NCBI GenBank assembly: GCA_008638375.1
Contig: CM018052.1
Coordinates: 8,116,006 to 8,180,005 of the forward strand
Source of the DNA: Nyssa sinensis
Lineage: Eukaryota; Streptophyta; Magnoliopsida; Cornales; Nyssaceae
Direction: 5' to 3'
Length of the DNA: 64,000 bases
The position numbers and the translations under genes are program-made. Shown here piece by piece: positions 1-11,335 of the stretch (position 1 is the stretch's first letter; every line of letters begins with the position of its first letter). The notes under the pieces are model-generated. The model saw nothing but the letters and a program-made list of their open reading frames with translations. It did not search any database and was not told the origin of the DNA.

Positions 1-1244
1 CACCGAACTAATTGGCTTCTACAACAATTCTGCTATTTCAGAAATTTGTATTGATCTTCTCCTTGATTTGAGACCTAATGAGGAAGTGTTCATGATCTCA
101 GAAGGCATCGACCACCCGGTCCGTCATAATCGTCCTCTTCAATGGCATATCCTGACTCTTGGATCTCCATTTCCTGTCGATCTTTTTTTTCCTAGATTTT
201 TTCTCAAAATTTCTGGCTTGCTTTGGACATGACATTTGACGATTTGATAAAAAACGATTAGAAATTTGGAGGCAAAGACAGTGACTTCAGGGGGCAAGGT
301 CGAGCCTCCAGACCTGGACTCATTCGTTGCTTCTTGAACCATGGTGCGTTCCAGAGATCAGCTCTGTATCAATATCACGGGGATGCATTCATTACAAGAT
401 TGGATGATCTTTCCATGAACTACTGCTCTCAGTATAAACTGTTCATTCAGATCCTCGCCTAAGAATTTGCTCGAGTAAGATACTTATATGTTAACAAGAG
501 TTTCAGAACAACTAATGTACAGAATCAACCAGAGGCATGGCTCTTTATCTTCATTCAGTTCTGACACATCATTCAGTCTTCTTAGAGGTTATTATAATCA
601 GTGAGGCAAGGAATCTGGTCAACCATATATTATGACACCACAATCACTATTGGCGGAGTAATTTCCAATTTTCTTCTTACAGTTTCGAGCAAGAGTAATG
701 GAGATTGCTCTCTTCCCCGTCTTCGATGAGTTCTGTATGATTTTCGGTCGGCCATCCAACCTCTCCCAACCGTTGGTTTGCCGCGTCGCCTCAAAATCAA
801 ATGGTGAAAAATCCGGGCAGGAAGCATAAGAGAAACACCGGCGACAATATCAGCTTTGTCTCCATCACCGGTGGTTTCCAACTCAATTGCTACATACACC
901 GATCGCGGTCTCATAAAGCAGATAAGAAGCCACAAGGTTGCTATAGTGGAGCTCAGGAATATTTTTTCCTCTCGGGTTGTCTTATCAGAAAAATGGGAAT
1001 ATATTTTTCCACACAACTATCCAGAAGGCAACAACAGCAGCTGCACTTCTAAAAGAGGTTCAGTTGACTCCTTTACCATCTATGGTAGCTCTACCATCTC
1101 TAGTGCATCAAACTACTGGGTAGGGAACCTCATCAACACAAATTCAGTGGCCATCTGACAGTTCCCCTTCATGTTTTACTAATCTGAAAGCTGAGGCTGT
1201 TCTTTCGATACTGCAATGCACCTGCCATTTAAAATCATCGGACA
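1..1244. other. Unassigned sequence, no recognisable gene
   Basis: No convincing coding region. An open frame on the plus strand runs from base 2 to a TGA at about 230 and is open at the window edge, so it could be the end of an exon, but I recognise no domain. Longer open frames on both strands between 630 and 1158 overlap each other and show no family motif. The stretch may be flanking or eroded sequence of the LRR fragment that follows. Confidence 0.4.
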
Positions 1245-1512
1245 AACTCGTTAAAACACTTAACAGAGATACCACTCAGTAGCAATTTGCATGAGGGCCA
1301 GATTCCAATGGCAGTCACAAAGGTCTCTACCCTGCAGAGGTTACAACTGGACAATAATATCTTTGTTGGAAATATCCCAAGCTCCATCGGCGATCTCAAA
1401 AATTTGAGTAATCTGTCTCTACATGATAATAACTTGACTGAAGAGATCCCCGTTGAGCTTTCCACGTGTACAAAGCTGGTGTCTCTAGACTTTGGTACAA
1501 ATGAGCACAACT
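1245..1512 (+). pseudogene. Leucine-rich-repeat fragment, receptor-like kinase type (pseudogene)
   Basis: One plus-strand frame encodes about three plant-type LRR units. Visible motifs are EGQIP, LQRLQLDNNIFVGNIP, SSIGDLKNLSNLSLHDNN and EEIPVEL, which fit the LxxLxLxxNxLxGxIP pattern of extracellular domains in plant LRR receptor-like kinases and proteins. In those families the repeats bind ligands or co-receptors outside the cell. There is no start codon, signal peptide, transmembrane segment or kinase domain nearby. After the third unit the frame stays open to a stop at 1713-1715 but loses the repeat pattern. At about 90 residues of LRR, against several hundred in a complete receptor, this is a relic or an isolated exon fragment. 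I cannot assign a subfamily. Confidence 0.7.
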
Positions 1513-1945
1513 CATCCTTTAAAGGTTCTGGGTTGTTTCTTCCTACGAACTTGGACAACCAAGACTTCTTTTCTCATGGTTGGATTAAAATATGTATAGA
1601 CCAGAGAAGAACTTCATGCATTAGAGAGGGTTACCCCTCATCACAGACAGATTCTCTTAGCAATCTCGACAGAATGCAATGCACTGATCATATGTGTCCA
1701 TTTCAAGTTCACTGACGTGCTAAAAGCGACCATATGGATCACTGGAGGGCGAAATTGGCAACCTCTAACCATGACTTCGGCAAAAACTATTCAGACTAGA
1801 ATATGTTGGCTCAGTATCCTGGTTTCAACCAGTCTGCTATAACTTATAGCTTTAACAAGCACCATTATTATTAGACTGCTTACTACTGATCTGTTAATTG
1901 TCTACTATGCTAATCATGCAGATTTTTCTACAACTCTTCCATCGT

Positions 1946-2532
1946 ATTGACCCTTAAAGCCTTGTATCCATTACAAGTTCTTTAGGCTTGATCCACCAAA
2001 TGCACAGACCCCCAGGTCTGGTCCATCAAATGTACAGGCCTTCTGGTCTGGTCCATCTTAATGCACAGACTCAGGTCTGGTCCATCTTAATGCACAGACC
2101 CCCAGGTCTGGTCCATCTTAATGCACAGACTCAGGTCTGGTCCATCTCAATGCACAAACTCAGGTCTGGTCTATCAAATGTACAGGTCTTCTGGTCTGGT
2201 CCATCTTAATGCACAAACTCAGGTCTGGTCCATCAAATGCACAGACCTCATGGTCTGGTCCATCAAATATATAGACTTCATGGTCTGGTCCATCTTAATG
2301 CACAGACCCTCAGGTCTGGTCCATCTCAATGCATAGACTCAGGTCTGGTCCATCAAATGTACAGGCCTTCTGGTATGGTCCATCTTAATGCATAGACTCA
2401 AGTCTAGTCCATCTTAATGCACAGACCCTCTGGTCTAGTCTATTTTATTGACCCCTAAAGCCTTGTATTCATTACAAGTGTTGTAGGCTTGGTTCATCTA
2501 AATGTACAGACCACTAGGTTTGGTCCATTTTT
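1946..2532. repeat. 29-31 bp minisatellite (GGTCTGGTCCATC...CACAGAC)
   Basis: About 17 imperfect tandem copies of a 29-31 bp unit built around GGTCTGGTCCATC followed by TTAATGCACAGAC or AAATGTACAGGC. The array lies between two ~50-bp direct repeats (about 1946-1995 and 2448-2497, both reading TTGACCC-TAAAGCCTTGTAT), with a further partial copy near 2572. Open frames across it are by-products of the repeat. Its position just upstream of a G-rich tract and a Tat-like LTR matches the tandem-repeat-bearing 3' region known in Tat-lineage elements. Confidence 0.85.
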
Positions 2533-2668
2533 CTCACCCTACTGACTTTTATAAAAACCCTGTTTTATTTCTAAGTGTTGTAGGCCAGTATATTATAAAT
2601 CATCAAGTACGCGTGACTCTTCAAAAATCCTAAACCTCAGCTCTGCACGAATCTCACAGAATTGAGGC

Positions 2669-2680
2669 TTGGGGGGGGAG
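2669..2680 (+). other. Polypurine-tract-like G run before a Tat-type LTR
   Basis: A tract of eight G followed by AG sits five bases before the TGATGAGCC that I take as the LTR start. Position and composition fit a plus-strand priming polypurine tract. The spacing to the LTR is slightly long, so this is tentative. Confidence 0.45.
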
Positions 2681-2685
2681 TAACT

Positions 2686-3452
2686 GATGAGCCATAAAAT
2701 GCGCCTCCAGAGCTAACAGACTTAGCAGAGCAACTACCTTCAGATCTGCCTCCAGAGCAGCCTTCAGAGCAGCTACTACCAGAGCTGCCTACAGAGCAGC
2801 TAAGAGTAGAGCTGCCTCTAGAGCAGAGCTGCCTCCGGCAGAGCTACTACTAGCAGAGCTGAGCTGCCTCTAGAGCAGCTACCAGTAGGCCTCCAGAGCT
2901 GAGCTGCCTCCGGCAAAGCTACTACTAACAAAGTTGAGCTGCCTCCAAAGCAGCTACCAGCAGGCCTCTAGAGCAGAACTGCCTCCAGAGCTGAGCTGCC
3001 CCTAGAGCAGCTACCAGCAGGCCTCCAAAGCAGCTACCAGCAGAGCTGCCTACAGAGCAGGAGGAATTCCGAATTAATCATCGTCTTTCATAGACTTCCG
3101 ACCTCAGAATAAGGAATATATCTTGGAGTGAAAGTCTTTCAAATAGGAAAGGAATCCTACCTCAATCAGGGAAGATTATCACATATCTCTTAATCTTGTC
3201 AAACAAGGAAAGGAATTCTATTCAATATAGGAAACTGCTAAAATCAATGACTCTCAACCCTATAAATAAAGGGGCCAGGTACGCCTAAACGGACATTCAA
3301 TCGCATACACAATCACTTTCTTTTACACATATTTCTTATATTCCCTCTTTACTGACTTGATCGTCGGAGGGTCCTCCTTCTCTTTTTTGCAGGTCTTTCT
3401 TGCCAAATCACATTGAATCGACCGGCGCTGTTTTTTGCAGCATCACTATACA
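2686..3452 (+). mobile_element. Tat-type LTR (truncated element end or solo LTR)
   Basis: The segment starts TGATGAGCC and ends near CATCACTATACA, so the exact right end is uncertain (3445 or 3452). It contains a TATA box in CTATAAATAAAGGGG (3260-3274) and the CTGACTTGATCGTCGGAG motif at about 3352, a pattern typical of the transcribed part of Tat-lineage LTRs. The upstream half (about 2700-3065) is made of short repeats of AGAGCTGCCTCCAGAGCAGC. No primer-binding site follows, so this is a 3' LTR or a solo LTR. With the minisatellite and G tract upstream I favour a 3' LTR whose internal region is lost. I found no target duplication. Confidence 0.6.
2700..3065. repeat. Short tandem repeats (AGAGCTGCCTCCAGAGCAGC) in LTR U3
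   Basis: Degenerate direct repeats of about 20-35 bp built from AGAGCTGCC, TCCAGAGCAG and CTACCAGCAGGCC. The core CAGAGCTG pairs with CAGCTCTG, so each unit could fold. The block sits in the presumed U3 half of the LTR. Confidence 0.75.
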
Positions 3453-3591
3453 AAAGAGCTCCTTATATAAGAGGGTGATGAGGTTGTACATGAAAAATGT
3501 TAATAAAAAAAATAAACTATGAAATCCTAGTCCTACTAAAATTACACAATACTATATATGTGAACTATTATACTTCTAACGATATAGCTTA

Positions 3592-3745
3592 GATCAAAGG
3601 TTCTAACTAACTCAGATCCAATGATCAATCTAGTAACACAACTGGTGTTCATAATATAGCAGGTTTACATACATCATAGAGATATGATGGAAACTGCCCA
3701 TCATAGAAGAACAGTAAATCCATCGAAAGTGCCAAAAAATTAATA
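3592..3745. repeat. Dispersed repeat, copy 1 (second copy at 20,049-20,216)
   Basis: About 155 bp strongly similar, in direct orientation, to 20,049-20,216. Shared strings include GGTTCTAACTAACTCA, CATCATAGAGATATGATGG and AGTGCCAAAAAATTAATAAT. No coding potential is visible. The family is unknown. Confidence 0.75.
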
Positions 3746-4074
3746 ATAATAGAAAGAAGAAGAAATACTATAATTTAATGAAAAGCAAGAATCTAAAAAA
3801 AGAAATTTCTAACGAGCACAATTTACAACCCAGCCTTGCACACTAATAAAACATCCTCTCACTTCGATTCTCAAAATTCCCAATATGTTTTTGGAATAGA
3901 TATTCTATGCCAATTTATGTAACCTGGATTTTGAGTTTTTGCTGAGAAAGGAGGAGGAGGATGCAAAGGAAGGTGGAGTGGTGGCAATCCAGGACAGGAT
4001 GAGGCAGCGCTAACAAAAAGAAGATGCTTTTGTTGCGACAGAAGATAAGATTTTTTCATACAAGGGAAAGTGTG
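3746..4074. other. AT-rich spacer, nothing recognised
   Basis: No gene or repeat recognised. A short minus-strand frame (3871-4086) lacks any known motif. Confidence 0.5.
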
Positions 4075-4500
4075 GATTAATTTCATTTTAGTATCATGAA
4101 CTTTAGTCTTGATTTTAAGTGAGGTCCTTCATTATTAATGATAACAATTCAATCTTTTAATTTTTAATTTCATTTCAATCGAGGCCAAGTACAAATGGTC
4201 GTTAACTGTTACCCCAAATTCTTAATGATAATTGTTTATTTATTAAAATTATAGGGCTTTATTTGAAACCCATATAAAATTATAGGATCTTATTTGAAAT
4301 TTATACAATTACAAGATACTATTTTGAAACTCATATGAAATTACAGGATATTAAAATGTAATTAATTTGGGATAGCTGTTTGTAATTGGTTTCAATTTAA
4401 ATAAAATTAAAAATTGAGGAACTTAATTGTTACAATTGATAATCAATGACTTTATTTGAAATTGAGACAAAACTTCGAAGTACTAGAGTGTAATTAACTC
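4075..4500. mobile_element. Foldback MITE-like element with ~110-bp inverted repeats
   Basis: The first ~110 bp (4075-4190) reappear as an imperfect inverted copy at about 4390-4500. The left arm contains ACTTTAGTCTTGATTTTAAG and TTTTTAATTTCATTTCAATC. The reverse complement of the right arm reads AGTTTTGTCTCAATTTCAAA and TTTTTAATTTTATTTAAATT at the same spacing. The ~200-bp centre contains near-repeats of TATTTGAAACTCATATGAAA. There is no coding capacity. Long terminal inverted repeats in a 426-bp AT-rich unit fit a MITE or foldback transposon. I cannot fix a target duplication, so the superfamily is open. Confidence 0.65.
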
Positions 4501-5555
4501 GAAAAATAATGATGACACATCAACCGCATTGAACTTTAGCTCATTTAATTTAAAAATGAAGGATTTGGGGGTTACAAAATTTTACCTTGGATCTTATCTT
4601 CTAAATACTTATTTTGATGGTCCTTTTAATAATTAACTCTATTTTATATATTATATTTTTTTATACTTTAGTTATCTACCGCTAGATTAATAAAAATTTC
4701 TTACAAGGATTACTATATACATTTTTATAATTTCAAAATTTTGTTAACCTTTAACCTATTTTCAAAATTAAATTATGTTGAATGAATTATTTTAACACTT
4801 TTTGGTTTTTTTTTAGAAGGAAAAATATTTAAAAATTATTAGAACTTTTAGTGTATAATCAAAATAGAAAAAAAAGATAGCAATTTATTAAAGAAATCGT
4901 GAATAAAATCTAAAAATTGAAATTAATAATCAGGTTCAGGCTTAACCCGATACTAATAAATTCTAATTCGGGTCGAGCTTGGGTTGGGTTGTTCAGGTTC
5001 AATGTCGGGTTTGGGTCGAGACTCGGGTTGACTATTTTAGAGTTTGGCTTGAGTTTGGACATGACTCAACTAGAGCTCAGCTCGCCTAAGTTGTACCCCT
5101 AGTGATAGGCTCAGGATGGGAGAGCCCTTCCTCAATCCCACCAAGTGAAAATAATTGTCCTCTAAAACCCGTTTAAAACCCATTACAAAAATTGGGTGGG
5201 TCCCTATCGAGTACTCATTTAATTATATATTTTTATTTATTTATTTGTTTGTTTGTTTTATTATATTAACTTTAATTAACACATTCAAACAAGACATTAT
5301 ATGTATTAAAATAAGAAATATAATAAGAATGGTATTATATCTTTTTACCAATGCATAACTCTATCAATTTTTCCTAAATTTTTGATTGTGTGCCTAAAAG
5401 ATATCACTATAAATATTGCCTATGTAAAACAAAAACTCATTTGTTATTTATTTTATAATATAGGGATAGGGCAGGGTATGATGGCTTCGCCCTAGGGGTG
5501 GCTCTTGCATTAAGCTAACAAAGCAAACATTTTAGGCCTTACCTATAAAAGAAAA
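4501..5555. other. AT-rich spacer with GGGTCGAG/GGGTTGG-rich patch
   Basis: No gene recognised. Between about 4930 and 5100 there is a patch of variants of GGGTCGAG, GGGTTGGG and CTCGGGTTG, a degenerate short-repeat style common in plant intergenic DNA. Overlapping short open frames here have no family features. Confidence 0.45.
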
Positions 5556-5905
5556 AAGGCCCCAAATTTTATGTTCTCTAGTATATAATCCAAACTAAAA
5601 GTGTAAGTTCAATTTAAGTCTAATTTCATAAATAAGGCCCCAAATTTTATGGAATAATTCTATATGTCTCAAATTTTTGTACCAAAATTTACATCCCAAA
5701 TGACATGGTTGCAAATCATTGGCAAACAATTAAATAATTGTTTAAAACACCACCAATGATTTAATGACACATCATTTGGGATCCAAGTTTTGGTACAAGA
5801 ATTTGGGACATTAAGCATTATTGAATTTTATGTGTTTATAGTATAATCTAAACTAAAAGTATGAGTTCAATAGGAGTCCAATTCTACAAATAAGGCTCAT
5901 AAAGA
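5556..5905. repeat. ~80-bp tandem duplication split by a MITE
   Basis: Two copies of a unit starting AAGGCCCCAAATTTTATG and continuing with AGTATAATC-AAACTAAAAGT. Copy 1 spans about 5556-5635. Copy 2 starts at about 5636 and is interrupted after AATTTTATG by the 172-bp MITE at 5652-5823, resuming at 5824. Copy 1 therefore serves as the empty-site reference for the insertion. Confidence 0.7.
5652..5823. mobile_element. 172-bp MITE with 9-bp target duplication (Mutator-like)
   Basis: The terminal inverted repeats are long and imperfect. The left end carries ATGTCTCAAATTTTTGTACC and the inverted right end ATGTCCCAAATTCTTGTACC, and both continue into CCCAAATGA. The element is flanked by a perfect 9-bp direct repeat AATTTTATG (5643-5651 and 5824-5832). 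A 9-bp duplication is the signature of Mutator-superfamily transposition, so this is probably a MULE-derived MITE. The unsplit duplicate unit upstream confirms both boundaries. There is no coding capacity. Confidence 0.8.
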
Positions 5906-6978
5906 CTCCAAAAAAAAATCAATTCTATTAAAAGAGCTTTATTCCGTATTATTTTAAATTTTTTATTTTTATTGTACTGGCATAAACATATGGCACATCA
6001 TACCTAAATGACCAAACTACCCCAACAAGGTAGCTAGTGGATAAAGTTGCAAAAAAGGTCGTGGGTAAAATCCCCGGGTAGACCTCTCGTGTCATCCCAC
6101 CATATTACAAGGTCTGTACTCCCATCATATAACTCAAATTTAAGAAGAACATACTTCTTCGGGGAATTTTCTATTATGACTTCAGGGTTAAAAAGAGTTC
6201 CATGCATGTGGAACAAAGAATACATGTGTTGCTCACCAACCTGTTAAAGTGCCCTAGCTCTGTAAAGACTCTTAAACTCCAATTCCCCCTTGATCCTCTA
6301 TTGAGATAGACATTGGGGCCTTAAGGGCTGAACAGAGACATCTCCCTTATTTCTTTCTTTTTATTCTATATTATTATTTTTTTTTTCAAATTGTCTACCT
6401 AAAAAGACTGTTGATTTGGAATAGATACTTTCTTGTTCTAGACTGGAAATAGGAAGTTGTTGGTTTGGAATCAGAAGCTGCTAGTTTGGAACCAACGATT
6501 GCTAGTTCTGAGTCGACAACTAAGAACTACATACATTGAATGGTGATCGTGCTACTCTTTTATTGGTTTGGACATACCATTCCTGATAGAATTTGAATAA
6601 AGGAAAAATTAGAATTATTTTTGTTAGCCCTAAGGGTTTTCAACTAATGGCATCTCAGTAATTTTAATGATAACAAGGCATTGTCCATGTAAACTAATGT
6701 TTTATTTAGGGCCGCTCATCCATGGGTTCTTGAAAAAGTGTATAATTGGTATAAGGTACAGCCACAATTTTTTTAACCAAAAATTCTCTCATTTTTTCCT
6801 TGACCAAAATAACTCTCCTTGTGAAAACACAGAAGAAAGGGCCGAAGATGCCTTTCTTGCGCCCTTCCCTTACTACATCATCACTTTTTTATTTGTGAAA
6901 CTTCAAAATTAAAAAAACTTATATATATAAGTCCATTTTGCATAAAAATTATATATTTAAACTTTAAAAGTCGAGATC
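5906..6978. other. Spacer before element E1, nothing recognised
   Basis: AT-rich sequence. Short open frames on both strands at 6034-6247 overlap and have no motif, and another at 6667-6912 is also unrecognised. Bases 6974-6978 (AGATC) are the left target duplication of E1. Confidence 0.45.
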
Positions 6979-9900
6979 TGTAAAGATCTAAAAAATTAGA
7001 GTAAATTTTTCGTTTTGCCGATAGGACACTATTTATGCATTATTTTTCGGTAGGACATTGTATATGCATCATTTAAATGTAAGTTATGTTTATAAGTATA
7101 ATTTGAGTATGCCATAGAAGGGAAATATGCTTAGAATATTAAAATACATCTCCTGTGAGAATTGGAGCAAAATCGGAGATGGTGTAAAAAATAGGCCCAA
7201 AAGGCTAGCCCGGGTGGGCCCGGCCGCGCCAGCCAGCAGGCGAAAACTTTTGCTTTTGGGAAAATATAGTTTAAGATAATTTTAAAAAATTTGGTTAAAG
7301 CAGAATATCGATTTGAGGTGTTTCGGGACAAGCTGTAGTGTAACGGGGTCCCGTAGCTCATTAGGAGCAAAAGGGTCTTTTAACCCCTTCACCCCTTTAG
7401 AATAAATAGACTACTTAAAAGCTAAAAATATTCGAAGTTGGCTAAAGAAAGTTAAGAATCTTGAGTTTGGGGAGAAGCCATGAAGAAAACTTAGGTTTTT
7501 CAACTTTCTGCCTTCCAAAACACATCTATAACCTCGGAATCTCTCAAGGCTTCCTTCTATGAAGTTGTTCCCCACCACAAGAGCTACAATCCTAGCCATT
7601 AGTTCAACTTCAAAGTGAGCCCAACTCCCTAGGGTTGAGAAAAACCCTTTTGGGTATGATATTTTGGTAAATAAAGACTAGAGTTAAGTTTATTGGTGTT
7701 TTTATAAGTTGGTTGCATAACTTACATGCTTACTTGATATTAGAAAACCACCTAACATATAGTTGCTTTTAAAACCTAGGGTTGGTACTTTGTGTACTTG
7801 TGTATTCCTTGAGAATTTGGTAAAGTTGTGAACATGTAACATGAATATATGTATAATTGATTGTATTATAGCCTATGTTCATGTAGAAAAAGTCTTGTAA
7901 TTTGAAAGTTATGGTTTACTTAATGTATGGTGCATGATTTAAGGCACACCCCATGTGTTTGATAAAATGCTTCATAGAAATTGCATAGTAAATTAAGGCA
8001 TATTGGCATATTGTGAATCTTTGAAAACATGGAGTGTGTTGAGCACTTTGGTGCTATGCATTATAAGGGTATAGATCATGTGGTAAACAACCCAAAATGT
8101 GGCCAAAATGAGTGGTACTTGCATGCCAACAAGAGAGGACCGTGAGGCGAGACATGTGTTGGGCATAGAGTTGCATGTGTGTGTCATGCATATTGCCATT
8201 ACATTGCATTAGTGAATTGGAGGGTTTATAGCTCACAAATGTTCACTTTGCACATGCCACAACTTACTTTTATTCTTTGTTTAGTATTGTGTCATACAAG
8301 CCATCGTGCTTACCCTGCATGGGATTACATTTTTCATATGAGACTCTCAACACATGAGACTTGATGAAGTCATAGAGCATGGAGGAGAAAATGGACTTTG
8401 AAGTGTATTTGGCCTAAGGGCTATATTTTGTATGTAGGGACATAAGCCCCATAAGTTTATTTCATGTTTAAAGTTTAGACTTTGTATAAATTATAAACTT
8501 GATCTTATGTTGGATTGTATGAAATTGTGTATTGAATATGAATAAGAAGCATGGAGCTCCAAATAGTTACTTTTTTTTTTAAATATGATTGTGGATATTG
8601 AAAATATAGAATTGTGCAAATAAATGTTCTATTAGGTGTTATTGTTGGTGTTGAGGAGGATGAGGAGGAGGAATGGGATGAGAAAAAAAAGGTCAATCAA
8701 CAAAAGAGATTATGGTGAAAATTTTCAAGAATAGTAACTAGGTTGAGTGGAGCGGGAGAGCATGCCTAGATTTTCTAAGTAAGGAATCAAATGAATTAAG
8801 AGGAAAAAGAAAGGTAAAGAAATAAAAATAGGGGCATAGGAGGAGACTTGGGGCAAATTAGTCAAAAATTACTTAAGGTCAAAAAAAAGGAAAAAAATGG
8901 TAAAATGGTCATTTTACATGTTATAGGATCCCACACCAAGTTTGGTGATGAAATAAATTAAAATGTGTACAAAAACATGTCAAAATCAAGATTTTAGGCC
9001 AAGGTTGAAAATTCTAGTACTGTAGCAAAATGGCTACTAGAATTACTGTAGCGTGAGGGGTAAGAGGCCAGCAGACCAGCCAATAGGCAGCCCAGCAGCG
9101 CGTGCCCGCGCCGAGCGCGCTAGCTGCCTAGGCCCTACTACCGCACGCCAACATGCTGCTTGCGCACTGCACCTTTGGGCGTGCACTTGCTTGGTCGCCC
9201 TTCCCCAAGCACCCGCGTGCCCCTGCGTCTGCCCGCGCGCACTTGTAGCCTGGATAGCTACCATGCCATACCCAGTTGCCTTGCCACTTGTTGCCATGTC
9301 TTGCCCTACCCTTGACAACCCCATTTTGGCCTCATGCAAGGTAATGTTGGCAACTGTCTTTGACTCTCTTTTAAGGGCTACATGGCATGCCATGACATGC
9401 TTTCCAAGGCCATTCACTCCAATGTTAGACACCACCTTTTGAAGCCCTTTTTAGGCCACTTTTGGCCATTATACCAGGCCATGTTAGGCACTTTGTTGGA
9501 ACACGTTTTAGTCATTAAAGAATGCCATGTTTGGCCACCTCCTTAGACAACTTTAGGTAGGCTTTTTGACCTATCCTTGGTCTATGCCTTAGGCCATTTT
9601 TAGCCTACTTTAGACATCAATTTGAGCCACCTTGCTCAAACCTTTTTGGCTAATTTTTTCCCATGTCTTGAGCTATTTTTGGTCAACCTTCTAAGTTGTT
9701 TTTGAATAATATTTGGGGTCATTTTGGGCCATTGTTTCAAGGCGCATTAGAGATATTTTTGGGCTATCTTGGATATCATGCTTGGACATGACTTAGACTA
9801 TTGTTTACCATTGGTTGGGTAGGTATTTAACTAGTATTTGAAACTCATCTTGGGTGAGTCTAGTTAGCGTTTTTCATTCTTGATTTTGGAAAACATGGGA

Positions 9901-10002
9901 AAATTAATATGTAATCAATTAAATCCATTCAATTGTATTTTATTAATTCTTTCTAGGCCATTTTCAATCATTTCTTGGGTTTTGGAAATTTGGGGCGTGA
10001 CA
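6979..10002 (+). repeat. E1 5' LTR (3,024 bp)
   Basis: Starts TGTAAAGATC and ends GGGGCGTGACA. The expected TATA box region reads AGAATAAATAGAC near 7400, where the 3' LTR keeps TATAAATA. It contains a strongly GC-rich pocket at about 9050-9250 and, from about 9430 to 9790, degenerate repeats built on TTTTGGCCA and AGGCCATGTT. Overlapping open frames on both strands at 9043-9442 are by-products of the GC-rich pocket. Confidence 0.9.
9436..9790. repeat. GGCCATGTTTGGCCAC-type degenerate repeats in E1 LTR
   Basis: A run of imperfect ~20-30 bp units around TTAGGCCA, TTTTTGGCCA and GGTAGGCTTTTTGACC. The same motif recurs in the E1 3' LTR (about 17,760-17,960) and in E3 (53,280-53,480), so it is a family feature of these LTRs. 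The core TTTGGCCA is nearly palindromic. Confidence 0.7.
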
Positions 10003-10005
10003 ACT

Positions 10006-10018
10006 TGGTATTAGAGCC
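10006..10018 (+). other. E1 primer-binding site (initiator Met tRNA)
   Basis: TGGTATTAGAGCC begins three bases after the LTR end. It matches the complement of the 3' end of initiator methionine tRNA (TGGTATCAGAGC) with one difference. This is the site that primes minus-strand DNA synthesis. Confidence 0.85.
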
Positions 10019-10259
10019 TTGGTTTGAATACTTAGGGAGTGTGGGGTGTTGTTGAACACAACGGGACCACGACGTATGATTTCAATTTTTTTGTAAGCAT
10101 TGTGTAATGTGTAAGAACTTGTTAAGTGTATGTCATGACATATTATACTTGTTAGTTGTGAAGTGTTATTTGTTGACAATAACATGCTTAATTTTCTTTT
10201 AATACCTATGTCTAGTGTAAAAAAGGGTATTAATTTTTTTTATTTGGACTTGTAGACTT

Positions 10260-11335
10260 ATGCCACCGAGGAGAGCTCCTCCGAGACATGTACAACCCCG
10301 ACGTGGTAAGCCTAAAGCTACTGCTCCTCTGAGACATGTACCACATCGACGTGGTAGGCCTAGAGTTGCTGCTCCTACACGCAGTGAAATAGAGGAGGCT
10401 ATTACTACTGCACCTACCCCAATATAGAGCAGGCTATCGACGCTAGGGATATGGCGACGATCATACAGGAGTGCTTTTGTACCATGCAGAAGGCTAGGAC
10501 TGCTAGTGCCGAGACTAGGGAGACCTTCGTGATGATGGTGTTCTAAAGGATGAGACCTCCTACTTTTTTGAAATAGCTCGATCCTTTAGTGACCGAGGAC
10601 TGGCTAGAGCAGATCATGAAGATCTTAGACACACAAGGGATCACTGAGCCACACCTGAGGGTTAGGTGTGCTACTTTCCAGTTCACTGAGCTAGCCAACC
10701 AGTGGTGGAAGAGAGCAGCTATGAGGATGGACAGATTTGAAGAGGGGTGGAGTGCATTCACGGCCTTGTTTAATGACCACTACTTTTTCGATATGGCACA
10801 GATCGGGTACATGGATGAGTTCATGGCACTTCTTCAACTGGACATGACAATGACTCAATATAAGTTTCATTTTACAGCACTAGAGAGGTTCGCCACATAC
10901 ATTACTAGGAGTGAACAGCTGAAGGCTCTCTATTTTGTTAGAGGGTTGAAGAACTCCAGTAGAAACAAATTGTCTGATCATATTATTGATACTTATAATG
11001 AGGCAGTGACTAGGGCCATAAGGGTCGAGAGGGAGATGGTTGACCTTAGGGGGATTAGAGAATCTAGGGCACATAGTAGGGCAGCTCTAGCACAAACATC
11101 TACACTTGCCCCAACTTACATTGACAAGAGACCACAAAAGAAGTACCGGGTTAGTACTTCTTCCACACAGATATCACAGAGACTTGTCCGATTTTTAAAC
11201 CCCCAGCCTACTGTGTCTACTCCTTCTCGAGGGGGAGCATCCTAAAGACCCTCTACTTATTTTCAGTGTGGACAACTTGGCCATAGAGTGGCCAATTGTC
11301 CCCAAAGAGACCCCAGTTAGGGACAGGGAGTTGGA
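10260..11335 (+). pseudogene. E1 gag (capsid/nucleocapsid), decayed
   Basis: The ATG at 10260 opens MPPRRAPPRHVQPRRG, a basic start typical of chromovirus gag, but the frame soon meets stops. The longest surviving piece (10,589-11,245) carries the Retrotrans_gag capsid core, with EDWLEQIMKILDTQGI, ANQWWKRAA and YKFHFTALERFATYI. The nucleocapsid CCHC knuckle follows at about 11,262-11,300 as QCGQLGHRVANC, and its first cysteine has become tyrosine. Gag would form the cytoplasmic particle that packages element RNA. Several in-frame stops (for example at 10,426 and after 10,545) and a frame change show that it is dead. Confidence 0.85.

Noticed and set aside
1988..2336. Frames across the 29-31 bp minisatellite as a repeat protein
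   Set aside because: The unit length varies between 29 and 31 bp, so no frame is maintained, and there is no gene context.
9043..9442. Overlapping ~130-codon frames on both strands in the E1 5' LTR
   Set aside because: They lie in a GC-rich pocket where stop codons are rare. The equivalent part of the 3' LTR has no such frames, and no motif is seen.
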